Source of the DNA: an uncultured Muribaculaceae bacterium
Lineage (GTDB): Bacteria > Bacteroidota > Bacteroidia > Bacteroidales > Muribaculaceae
Assembly (NCBI GenBank): GCA_910584665.1
Contig: CAJUBL010000001.1
Coordinates: 1-64,000, forward strand
Length of the DNA: 64,000 bases
Direction: 5' to 3'
The notes beneath the pieces were generated by a model. The model had not been told where the DNA came from. It did not search any database and saw only the letters and a program-made list of their open reading frames with translations. This document shows, one piece after another, positions 43,638 to 51,511 of this stretch. The translations under genes and the position numbers were made by a program. Within the stretch, counting starts at the first letter, position 1. The number at the start of each line of letters is the position of its first letter.

Positions 43638-45779
43638 ATGAAGAAAATTTTTTACCTGCTGATTGCGTTATCGACAGTCTCAGCTATGGCTCTTGACGGC
43701 GGGTATGCCTGCAGGGTCAATACGCTGATAGGCAACAAAGGTGTCGGCCTGACATCGGGGTATCTTTATCCCGGAGCTACTTACCCCTTCGGTATGGTGC
43801 AGTTTACGCCCACCTACTTTGCCAAGCGGGGCGGTTTTGTGATCAACCAGCTTAGTGGCGGCGGATGTGCCCACATGGGAAATTTCCCGACTTTCCCGCT
43901 GAAGGGAAAGCTGACAGTATCACCCGGCAACATTATCGACCACCGTGTCAATGTGACCGATGAGCGTGGACATGCCGGACTGTATCAGGCAAAGGTGCAG
44001 GACGATATCGACGCTTCCCTTACTGTGACCGAGCGTACCGGCATGGCTGAGTACCGATTCCCGGACAGCGAGCGTTACGGTACCGTGATCATCGGCGCCG
44101 GTATATCGGCTACTCCCATAGAGAATGCCGCCGTGGTAGTGACAGGTCCCAACTCCTGTGAAGGATATGCCATGGGTGGTAATTTCTGTGGCATAGAGAC
44201 ACCTTACCGGGTATATTTCGTCGCTGAGTTCAATGCCGATGCAGTGGAGTCAGGGATATGGAAGGATGAGAGTCTGCAGCCAGGCGCCCGGTTTGCCGAG
44301 GGCGCGCTGTCGGGAGTCTATTTCACTTTTGATCTTAAAAAAAGTCATACACTTGATTACAAGGTAGGTGTGTCGTATGTCTCGGTAGAGAATGCACGTG
44401 AGAACCTTAAGGCAGAGAATCCGGGATGGGATTTTGCATCTGTAAGTACCGCCGCCGAAAAGCGTTGGGATGAGTGTCTTGGACGAATTGATGTCAAAGG
44501 CGTGAATCCGGACCGTGTGGAACAGTTTTACACCCATCTGTATCATGCTCTTATACACCCCAATATATGCAGTGATGTCAACGGAGAGTATATGGGTGCC
44601 GATGACCGTGTGTACAGGACAAACGGCAGGCAATACACCTCGTTCAGCAACTGGGATACGTATCGCACTCAGATTCAGCTGTTATCTATGCTCGAGCCAG
44701 AGGTGGCCTCGGATGTAGTCATCTCACACCAGAAGTTTGCCGAACAGTCGGGCGGTGCATTTCCACGTTGGGTGATGGCCAATATCGAGACAGGTGTGAT
44801 GCAGGGTGACCCCTCGGCCGCACTGGTGTCGAACGCGTGGGCTTTCGGCGCGCGCAATTATGATCCTCACAAGCTCCTGACAATCATGCGTAAGGGCGCT
44901 GAAGAACCTGGCGCCAGATCGCAGAATGTCGAGACGCGTCCGGGTCTCGGACAGTATCTTTCCAAGGGATATTATGATTCGTCGATACAGCTGGAGTATA
45001 CCACAAGTGACTTCGCCATAGGGCAGTTCGCGCTGAGAGCCTGTGGCGATGAGTTCCTGAGCTGGCGTTACTTCGGTGTGGCACGGTCGTGGAAAAACCT
45101 TTTCAATCCCGAGACCGGCTGGCTGCAGAGCCGTAATGCCGACGGATCATGGCGTCCGCTCGATGCCGACTGGCGCGAGTCGACCTATCCCAATTACTTC
45201 TGGATGGTGCCTTATGACATCGGCGGGCTTGTCGGGATAATAGGCGGACCCGAAGAGGCTGAGCGCAGGCTTGACCATCTGTTCCGCAGGCTTGATGCGG
45301 GATATGGAGACGAATGGTTCGCGTGCGGTAACGAGCCGAGTTTCCAGATACCCTGGATATATAACTGGATAGGCCGGCCGTGGAAGACCCAGGCTATCGT
45401 GAACCGTATCATCAACGAGCAGTACAGCAGTGCTGTTGACGGATTGCCCGGTAACGATGATCTCGGTACTATGGGCGGGTGGTATGTCTTTGCATGCATG
45501 GGTATGTATCCGATGATACCTGGTGTGGGCGGATTCGCGCTCAATACCCCGATATTCGAGAATATAACAATTCATCTGGGTAACGGCAACGATATCAATA
45601 TCAATGGAGGATCGGAGAAAAATATTTATACGACAGGACTGAGGCTGAATGGTATCCGGCATGACTGCACGTGGGTTGACTGGAGTGACCTTGAAAGCGG
45701 CGCGACACTGGATTATACGACATCGTCCGGACCAGACAGAAAATGGGGCACGGCAAAACTTCCGCCGTCATATAATTAA
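43638..45779 (+). CDS. Divergent GH92 family enzyme (second of operon)
   Basis: 713 residues with signal peptide (about 1-18, VSAMA). The start CRVNTLIGNKGVGLTSGYLYPGATYPFGMVQFTP and FSNWDTYRTQIQLL are unmistakable GH92. Several usual active-site strings are altered: the acid-loop region reads DWRESTYPNYFWMVPYD, the GNEP loop reads CGNEPSFQIPWIYNW, and the final motif reads GNDDLGTMGGWYVFACMGMYPMIPGVGGFALNTP, losing the Y-x-x-GSP. These changes suggest a different mannoside linkage or a related sugar, or lower activity. It lies 13 nt after one GH92 gene and 19 nt before the GH130 gene, so function in mannoside breakdown is likely. Confidence 0.9.
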   Translation: MKKIFYLLIALSTVSAMALDGGYACRVNTLIGNKGVGLTSGYLYPGATYPFGMVQFTPTYFAKRGGFVINQLSGGGCAHMGNFPTFPLKGKLTVSPGNIIDHRVNVTDERGHAGLYQAKVQDDIDASLTVTERTGMAEYRFPDSERYGTVIIGAGISATPIENAAVVVTGPNSCEGYAMGGNFCGIETPYRVYFVAEFNADAVESGIWKDESLQPGARFAEGALSGVYFTFDLKKSHTLDYKVGVSYVSVENARENLKAENPGWDFASVSTAAEKRWDECLGRIDVKGVNPDRVEQFYTHLYHALIHPNICSDVNGEYMGADDRVYRTNGRQYTSFSNWDTYRTQIQLLSMLEPEVASDVVISHQKFAEQSGGAFPRWVMANIETGVMQGDPSAALVSNAWAFGARNYDPHKLLTIMRKGAEEPGARSQNVETRPGLGQYLSKGYYDSSIQLEYTTSDFAIGQFALRACGDEFLSWRYFGVARSWKNLFNPETGWLQSRNADGSWRPLDADWRESTYPNYFWMVPYDIGGLVGIIGGPEEAERRLDHLFRRLDAGYGDEWFACGNEPSFQIPWIYNWIGRPWKTQAIVNRIINEQYSSAVDGLPGNDDLGTMGGWYVFACMGMYPMIPGVGGFALNTPIFENITIHLGNGNDININGGSEKNIYTTGLRLNGIRHDCTWVDWSDLESGATLDYTTSSGPDRKWGTAKLPPSYN

Positions 45780-45798
45780 TTATAATATAGAAGACAGA

Positions 45799-46905
45799 AT
45801 GAATAATAAGACAATGCTGGGAGTGCTTGTCACAGGTCTGGCAATGGCCTCCTGTAATAGCGGTGACAAGCCTGAGGAATGGGCATTGACCGGCTTTGAG
45901 CGCGTGAGCGAAAGTCCGGTCCTTGCTCCTGATACGACTGTGAGGTTCATGTGTCCCATGCGGGGCGGTTCGGTGGCATGGATGGAGAGCGATGTATTCA
46001 ATCCGGCGGCTGCCGTCAAGGGTGATTCGATAATCGTGCTATACAGGGCCGAGGACAATTCGGCTACCGGAATAGGGAGCCGTACGTCGCGTGTCGGTTA
46101 TGCTTCGTCGGCTGATGGTGTGGATTTTGTGTGCAGGACATCTCCGGTGGTTTTCCCTGCTGATGATAACCAGAAGGAGTATGAGTGGCCCGGAGGCTGT
46201 GAGGATCCGCGTGTGGCTATGACAGAGGATGGTACGTACGTGATGTTCTATACCCAGTGGAACCGTAAGGTGCCTCGTCTGGCCGTCGCCACATCGGCCG
46301 ATCTGGTGAACTGGGAGAAGCATGGTCCGGCGTTCGCCAAGGCTTATGACGGCCGGTTCGCCGACGAGTTTTCCAAGTCGGCATCTGTTGTCACGCGTCT
46401 TGACAATGACCGTCAGGTGATTGCAATGATCAACGGAAAATATTACATGTACTGGGGTGAGAAGTTTGTTAATGTCGCCACATCAGATAATCTCACCGAC
46501 TGGACACCGATGCTTGACGGCAGTGGAGAACTGTTGCATGTGATGGATCCCCGTAACGGTTATTTTGACAGCGAGCTGACAGAGTGCGGCCCACCTGCCT
46601 TGCTTACCGACAATGGCATTGTCATGCTATATAACGGCAAGAACTCCGGCGGCGGGAACCGCGATATGCGTTACAACGCCAATACCTATTGCGGCGGTCA
46701 GGCTCTGTTTGACTCCGATGATCCGAGCCGTCTCATTACCCGTCTCGACGAGCCGTTCTTTAAACCGGAGGCGGATTACGAGAAGAGCGGCCAGTATCCT
46801 GCAGGTACCGTTTTCATCGAGGGTCTCGTACGATTTAACGGCGCGTGGTATCTGTATTACGGCTGTGCCGACTCACGTGTGGGAGTAGCTAAGACAAACC
46901 GATAA
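45799..46905 (+). CDS. GH130 family lipoprotein (mannoside phosphorylase/hydrolase family)
   Basis: 368 residues from ATG 45799; an ORF start at 45649 lies inside the GH92 gene and is rejected. The lipobox MASC (Cys18) anchors it. The five-bladed propeller of GH130 shows in FNPAAAVKGDSIIVLYRAEDN, the conserved GGCEDPRVAM with its catalytic-region Asp, YTQWNRKVPRLAVATSADLVNWE, and GTVFIEGLVRFNGAWYLYYGCADSRVGVA at the end. Family members act on beta-mannosides, as phosphorylases or, in exported types, as beta-1,2-mannosidases. Export here favours a hydrolase, but the residues that separate the two were not checked. It is third in the operon. Confidence 0.88.
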   Translation: MNNKTMLGVLVTGLAMASCNSGDKPEEWALTGFERVSESPVLAPDTTVRFMCPMRGGSVAWMESDVFNPAAAVKGDSIIVLYRAEDNSATGIGSRTSRVGYASSADGVDFVCRTSPVVFPADDNQKEYEWPGGCEDPRVAMTEDGTYVMFYTQWNRKVPRLAVATSADLVNWEKHGPAFAKAYDGRFADEFSKSASVVTRLDNDRQVIAMINGKYYMYWGEKFVNVATSDNLTDWTPMLDGSGELLHVMDPRNGYFDSELTECGPPALLTDNGIVMLYNGKNSGGGNRDMRYNANTYCGGQALFDSDDPSRLITRLDEPFFKPEADYEKSGQYPAGTVFIEGLVRFNGAWYLYYGCADSRVGVAKTNR

Positions 46906-46919
46906 CATTAACTATAGAC

Positions 46920-48299
46920 ATGAAAAAACTTATTATTTCGGCTCTTTTGTGGCCGATGGTCCTTGGCGGAGTACAGGCTCAGGACATCAAGCCGTTTAAA
47001 GAGGGAGACCGTGTGGTGTTCCTCGGGAACTCGATCACCGATGGCGGCCATTACCATTCGTATATATGGTTGTATTACATGACACGTTTCCCTGAAATGC
47101 GTCTTACGATGTTTAACGGCGGCATAGGCGGAGATACTGCCTATGACATGAACAAGCGTCTTGACAATGACATCTTCAGTAAAGATCCGTCGGTACTGGT
47201 GGTAACATTCGGCATGAACGATTCGGGCTACTTCGAATATAATGGAGACAATGCCGGGGAGTTCGGCGAGCAGAAGTATCAGGAGAGTACCGGTAACTTC
47301 GACAATATGGTCGAGCGTTTCAGGAGACTGCCGGATACCCGCATGATTATGGCCGGAACCTCGCCATACGATAATTTCGCGAAGATTCCCAACGACAACT
47401 TCAAGGATAAAAACAGGACCATACAGCGTATCGTCGACTATCAGATGTCTGTTGCCGATAAGCATGGCTGGGAGCATATTGACTGGAATCGTCCCATGGA
47501 GGCTCTGAACCGAAAGGGGCAGGAGGCGGACTCTTCATTCACACTGTGTGGAACCGATCGCATCCATCCTGACAACCATGGACATATGGTTATGGCTTAT
47601 CTGTTTCTCAAGGCCCAGGGTATGGCCGGCAGGAAAGTCGCCGATATGGAGATAAACGGCAGTAAGGCTAAGGTTGTGAGGGAGGAGAACTGCAAGGTGA
47701 GCAATGTCGTCAGGAATGGCGGCAGGCTGACTTTTGATTATCTGGCTGACGCTCTTCCTTATCCTGCCGATACCATAGCCCAGGGCTGGAATATGTCTCA
47801 TCCCCAGGCTGAGGCTTTCAGGATTGTGCCCTTTGTCGAGGAAATGAATCAGGAATTGTTGACGGTCACCGGACTGAAAGGTGATTACAAACTGTTTATT
47901 GACGGAGAGGAGATAGGCGAGTGGAGTGGAAAGGAGTTGGCCGGGGGTATCAATCTGGCAGAGATTTCACGTACTCCCCAGTATCAGCAGTCTCTGGCTG
48001 TGATGCATCTCAATGAGCGTCGTTGGGAACTGGAGCGTCAGACACGTGAGTATGTGTGGTGCCAGCATGGTTTCTTCCAGGAACGTGGTCTGCTCAATGC
48101 CAATAACCGTCATGCCATCGATGTGATGGATAGGGATCTGGAACAGAACGGCTGGATGAAGATGCGCCGTCCGGTCTATGCCGCTATGATGCACGAGTCT
48201 GTGCGTAAAGCTATGCATGACCAGATAGATCTTCTTACGGATGCTATCTATAGTGTTAACAAGCCGGTTGTCCGTCACTTTGAGCTTGTCCGGCAGTAA
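46920..48299 (+). CDS. SGNH/GDSL-family esterase
   Basis: 459 residues with a signal peptide (1-20, VQAQ). Block I VVFLGNSITDGGHY contains nucleophile Ser38. The block with Gly (NGGIGGDTAYD), block III FGMNDSG with Asn, and block V DRIHPDNHGH with Asp-x-x-His complete the SGNH set. The first about 240 residues hold the hydrolase; the remaining 220 (a beta segment, then helical ERRWELERQTREYVWC and DVMDRDLEQNGWMKM) form an extra C-terminal part of unknown role. Ending an alpha-mannoside operon, it may remove acyl groups from glycans before the mannosidases act. That is inference. Confidence 0.88.
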   Translation: MKKLIISALLWPMVLGGVQAQDIKPFKEGDRVVFLGNSITDGGHYHSYIWLYYMTRFPEMRLTMFNGGIGGDTAYDMNKRLDNDIFSKDPSVLVVTFGMNDSGYFEYNGDNAGEFGEQKYQESTGNFDNMVERFRRLPDTRMIMAGTSPYDNFAKIPNDNFKDKNRTIQRIVDYQMSVADKHGWEHIDWNRPMEALNRKGQEADSSFTLCGTDRIHPDNHGHMVMAYLFLKAQGMAGRKVADMEINGSKAKVVREENCKVSNVVRNGGRLTFDYLADALPYPADTIAQGWNMSHPQAEAFRIVPFVEEMNQELLTVTGLKGDYKLFIDGEEIGEWSGKELAGGINLAEISRTPQYQQSLAVMHLNERRWELERQTREYVWCQHGFFQERGLLNANNRHAIDVMDRDLEQNGWMKMRRPVYAAMMHESVRKAMHDQIDLLTDAIYSVNKPVVRHFELVRQ

Positions 48300-48326
48300 T
48301 GATTGTCTCTGATCTATAATTACAGA

Positions 48327-48363
48327 ATACGGGCGCTGTCCATAATACGGATAGCGCCCGTAT
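48327..48363. terminator. Hairpin between convergent SGNH and ompA genes
   Basis: A 15-bp stem (48327-48341 with 48349-48363, one G-U pair) with a 7-nt loop lies 28 nt after the SGNH stop and 31 nt beyond the ompA stop on the other strand. T runs are poor, but the position suits a bidirectional terminator. Confidence 0.65.
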
Positions 48364-48393
48364 GCTGTAATATCTCTGGTTCAGGTCTGTCTT

Positions 48394-49047
48394 TTACTCG
48401 GGAAGAATGACGGTGCATTTTGCCACGCGGTTCCAGTTGTTGGTGTCGAACAGGTGTCCTACACCTTCGCCTGTGGCCTCGATATCATCGGCGGGGATAC
48501 CTTCCTTGACGAGTGCTTTTTTTACGGCTTCGGCACGCTTTTGGGCCAGTACCCTGTTGAAAGCTATGCTGCCGTCCTGTGAAGCGTAACCAAGTACCTG
48601 TATCTTCGCTCCTTTGTTCTCTCTGGCCGTCTTGGCAAGCATCCATATGTTCGGTTTCTGGTTGGCCTGTATTGTCGAAGAGCCGATATTAAAGAATATG
48701 TAGCGTATGTTGTTGAGATCGCGGACAACGGTCTGTACACGGGACTGGCTAAGGCAGTCCTCCAGTTCGCGCTCTTTGGCGGCAAGTGCTGTCTTACAGG
48801 CTTCATCTTCGGCCTTACAGCCGGCAAGTTCGGCTCTGAGACGGTTGATCTCGCTGTTCAGCGCATCTATCTCATCCTGATCATAAGGTCTTACAATTAC
48901 AAACGAGTGTGTGCCGTTGCTGTTACCGAAGTGATAGGTGATTCCTGCCGTGACTTCGAAAGATGCGAAGTTGGAATCGTATATCGCTGACATTCCGCGG
49001 TTTGTCTCTTCGGTATGGGCGCCCATGTTCCACAACATCCGTGGCAT
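48394..49047 (-). CDS. OmpA-family protein, C-terminal part (after frame change)
   Basis: 218 codons from the first in-frame ATG, but the reading frame opens further upstream to the A7 tract at 49137-49143. It holds the last barrel strands (FASFEVTAGITYHFGNSNG), a heptad-like hinge (DEIDALNSEINRLRAELAGCKAEDEACKTALAAKERELEDC, a likely coiled coil), and an OmpA peptidoglycan-binding domain (about 110-217). That domain contains IRYIFFNIGSS, IQVLGYASQDGSIAFNRVLAQKRAEAV and GEGVGHLFDTNNWNRVAKCTVIL. It has no signal peptide of its own, so it can reach the periplasm only if fused to the 49095-49550 part. Fused length would be 385 residues, normal for Bacteroidales OmpA. Confidence 0.85.
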   Translation of the reverse strand: MPRMLWNMGAHTEETNRGMSAIYDSNFASFEVTAGITYHFGNSNGTHSFVIVRPYDQDEIDALNSEINRLRAELAGCKAEDEACKTALAAKERELEDCLSQSRVQTVVRDLNNIRYIFFNIGSSTIQANQKPNIWMLAKTARENKGAKIQVLGYASQDGSIAFNRVLAQKRAEAVKKALVKEGIPADDIEATGEGVGHLFDTNNWNRVAKCTVILPE

Positions 49048-49094
49048 CAGCGATACGGTCCACTGTTTCTTGCATCCGAAGTTGATGTTGAAGT

Positions 49095-49550
49095 TCAGAC
49101 CGGCACGTGTGCCCCAGGTATTCCCGTCTTTGTCAATTTTTTTGGGTAGTAGCTGTGTAGCCAGCCCACTCCGGCCACACCTTCGAGCTCAAACAGACGT
49201 GGAGATCCCTTATAGCTGCCGAATGCATTCATGAAGTTTACCGCACCATATATGCCAAGATATTGGTCGTCAAATGTATTGGGGCTTGGCAGGTCATACC
49301 ATCCGGATGTGTTTATGCCCCATCCGGCCTCGATTCCGAGTCCCAGCACAGGGGTGATCTGCTTTCGCAGGTCTGCGCCTACCACGCCACGTGCACGTTT
49401 CCAGTAAGAACCGCCGTTGAATGGTGAAGCAAATCCTCCCTTAACACCAATCGACCAGTTGTCTGAGAACTTACTGCCCTGGACAGTAGTCTGAGCCTGA
49501 ACTGTCGACAGTCCAAGCATCATCGTTGCGATTAAGAGTATCTTTTTCAT
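49095..49550 (-). CDS. OmpA-family protein, N-terminal barrel part (ends at frameshift)
   Basis: 151 codons: signal peptide (about 1-19, VQAQ) and the first beta strands of an outer-membrane barrel (WSIGVKGGFASPF, LGLGIEAGWGIN, LFELEGVAGVGWLHSYYPK). In this frame the sequence becomes unrelated after the codons CCA AAA AAA at 49145-49137 and stops at 49095. Re-reading one base at the A7 tract (a -1 shift) restores ...KKIDKDGNTWGTRAGLNFN... and continues into the C-terminal part. Either the gene lost one A, or the site is shifty, or the assembly is wrong in a homopolymer. A strong promoter precedes it, as expected for an abundant OmpA. Confidence 0.85.
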   Translation of the reverse strand: MKKILLIATMMLGLSTVQAQTTVQGSKFSDNWSIGVKGGFASPFNGGSYWKRARGVVGADLRKQITPVLGLGIEAGWGINTSGWYDLPSPNTFDDQYLGIYGAVNFMNAFGSYKGSPRLFELEGVAGVGWLHSYYPKKLTKTGIPGAHVPV

Positions 49551-49611
49551 TATATATTGAAGATTGGTTGATAATCAGCTGTTTACTTGTAAAGCTAAAC
49601 TTTACCGACTA

Positions 49612-49643
49612 CAAAATTAAATATTTTAACTTTAATAAACAAA
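49612..49643 (-). promoter_or_regulatory. Promoter of the ompA gene
   Basis: On the minus strand, TTTG (49643-49640), 20 nt and TAATTTTG (49619-49612) form a consensus Bacteroidota promoter, 61 nt before the ompA start. Confidence 0.8.
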
Positions 49644-49646
49644 AAT

Positions 49647-49678
49647 TTTGCAAGTTTTCATAGACTTTCGTATATTTG
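49647..49678 (+). promoter_or_regulatory. Divergent promoter toward the DUF6377 regulator
   Basis: TTTG (49647-49650), 20 nt and TATATTTG (49671-49678) run opposite to the ompA promoter, with the two -33 boxes only 3 nt apart. A second -7-like TATATTTG at 49757-49764, closer to the gene, lacks a -33 partner. Confidence 0.65.
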
Positions 49679-49785
49679 ACTCACATAATTGCCTCCGGCA
49701 CCGCGCACCGGCCTTGCGGCCGACGATCGCTATTATGTTTCATCGAATATTCTCCGTATATTTGTAATCCATATCATACAGTTAT

Positions 49786-51417
49786 ATGTCCAATATCCCG
49801 ATTATATGCATGAGACTCTCTGTGATGGCTGTCTTTTTCATGGTCTGCTGTTCCGTGCAGGCCCGTACGGGCCAAAATGCTTCCGATTCTCTTCTGCGGG
49901 CTCTTGACCAGGCGGTCGCCAACCGCGGGGTGTATCTGCAGGAGCGATCCAGACAGATTGCCGAACTCAAGGCTAAACTGCCGTCGCTTACGTCCGATCG
50001 TGAGATTTACGACTGTAACACACAGATAGCCGATTGTTACGAGTCGTTCGTAAGTGATTCGGCAAAAAAATATCTTAACGAAAATCTTCTGATAGCCACA
50101 CGTCTGCAGGACCGTGACCGTATATTGGAAGCTCGTATACGTCTGGCTCTGATCTATGCCATGAATGGCTTTTTCATGCAGTCGCGTGATATATTCGACT
50201 CGGTTGACTATAATTCGCTTCCATGGCATCTTAAAGCGCGTTACTGCTGGGCCAGGCTCAAGTTTCTGGACAATCTTACGATAAGCACCCATGAGCAGTC
50301 TGAGAAAGATCAGTATCGTTATGAGAACCTTGCGTTGCGCGATTCGCTGATAGGGATCTTCGAGCCGGGTACTGATCTGCACCGAAAGGAGGTGGCGGCG
50401 CGCTGCCGTGAACAGGGTGATTACCGTACGGCTCTGTCAATCTATAAAGAGCTGTATGATAAGCTTAATCCCGACAGTCACGAGGCCGCCATGATTGCCA
50501 AAGGTCTTGCCGATCTTTACGGGCTTACTGGCGATGAGGTTCTGCAGAAGCACTATCTGCTCATATCGTCTATCGCTGATATCAAGATGGCTGTCAAGGA
50601 AAACGAGTCGTTGCTCGCTCTCTCGGAAATGCTGTATGCTTCGGGTGAGATTGACCGTGCATACAGTTATATGCGTGTCGCTCTTGAAGATGCCAACTTC
50701 TATAACTCGAGTTTCAAGAATTCGGTGATAGCTCGTATATATCCGATTGTGGAGATGTCGTATATAGAGCGTCTCAATGCCCAGCAGCATAGACTGAGAC
50801 TTGTGGCCGGAATCATAGTGCTGCTGTTTGTCGTAATGATAGTGGTGGCGCTGATGCTGTTGAAACAGAGACGTGCGGTGTCACGATCCCGTGATGAGCT
50901 TGCGCGAGTGAACCACCGTCTCGAGCGGACGTCGGTCAAGCTGGCTGAGGCCAACCTGATACGTGAACGATATGTGGGTTATTTCATGCACCAGTGTTCG
51001 CTGACTGTCGACAAGCTTGATAAGTTCCGTATCAACATCAACCGCAAGCTCAAGGCCAACCGTACCGATGAGGCTTATGTGATGTCGTCGCGCCCTCTGG
51101 AGAAGGAACTTGAGGAACTGTATATAAATTTTGACAGGGCGTTTCTTAATCTATATCCCAATTTTATCGACGAGTTCAACAGCCTGCTCCGACCTGAGGC
51201 CCGTTTTAATCTGCCAAAAGACCGGCTTAACACACCGGTGCGTATTTTCGCTCTGATACGTCTGGGTATAACCGATATGGGTCAGATTGCAGGATTTCTT
51301 CATTATTCTGTCCAGACTGTATATAATTATAAGAGCAAGGTCCGTAAGACTTCGGTTCTTACTCCTGAGGACTTTGAGGAGAAGGTAAAGAAGATAGGGA
51401 CGCTTGCCGCTCAGTAG
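49786..51417 (+). CDS. TPR-containing membrane regulator with DUF6377-type C terminus
   Basis: 543 residues. The ATG at 49810 may be the real start since it begins a standard signal peptide (MRLSVMAVFFMVCCSVQA). A periplasmic region of TPR-like helices (about 35-320, e.g. YRTALSIYKELYDKLNPDSHEAAMIAKGLADLYG read in pairs) precedes one transmembrane helix (about 337-360, LVAGIIVLLFVVMIVVALMLL). A coiled segment and a cytoplasmic C terminus follow. The end, RIFALIRLGITDMGQIAGFLHYSVQTVYNYKSKVRKT, is a LuxR-like helix-turn-helix typical of DUF6377 regulators. It looks like a one-component sensor that carries its own DNA-binding part. Its divergent promoter with ompA makes ompA a candidate target. 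Confidence 0.85.
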   Translation: MSNIPIICMRLSVMAVFFMVCCSVQARTGQNASDSLLRALDQAVANRGVYLQERSRQIAELKAKLPSLTSDREIYDCNTQIADCYESFVSDSAKKYLNENLLIATRLQDRDRILEARIRLALIYAMNGFFMQSRDIFDSVDYNSLPWHLKARYCWARLKFLDNLTISTHEQSEKDQYRYENLALRDSLIGIFEPGTDLHRKEVAARCREQGDYRTALSIYKELYDKLNPDSHEAAMIAKGLADLYGLTGDEVLQKHYLLISSIADIKMAVKENESLLALSEMLYASGEIDRAYSYMRVALEDANFYNSSFKNSVIARIYPIVEMSYIERLNAQQHRLRLVAGIIVLLFVVMIVVALMLLKQRRAVSRSRDELARVNHRLERTSVKLAEANLIRERYVGYFMHQCSLTVDKLDKFRININRKLKANRTDEAYVMSSRPLEKELEELYINFDRAFLNLYPNFIDEFNSLLRPEARFNLPKDRLNTPVRIFALIRLGITDMGQIAGFLHYSVQTVYNYKSKVRKTSVLTPEDFEEKVKKIGTLAAQ

Positions 51418-51438
51418 GACACATAGGTGTCAGTGTGT

Positions 51439-51480
51439 ACAAAAAAACGCGAGGAATATTGTCTCCTTGCGTTTTTTTGT
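51439..51480. terminator. Bidirectional rho-independent terminator
   Basis: The stem CGCGAGG/CCTTGCG (one wobble) is extended by A7/T7 pairing on its outer side (51439-51454 with 51465-51480). It serves the DUF6377 gene on the plus strand and serS on the minus strand. Confidence 0.85.
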
Positions 51481-51511
51481 ATTATATCTGTTACCGGTCG
51501 TATCCCCGGAT

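Noticed and set aside
45649..45798. Upstream extension of the GH130 frame
   Set aside because: It lies inside the preceding GH92 gene. The ATG at 45799 starts a proper lipoprotein signal peptide.
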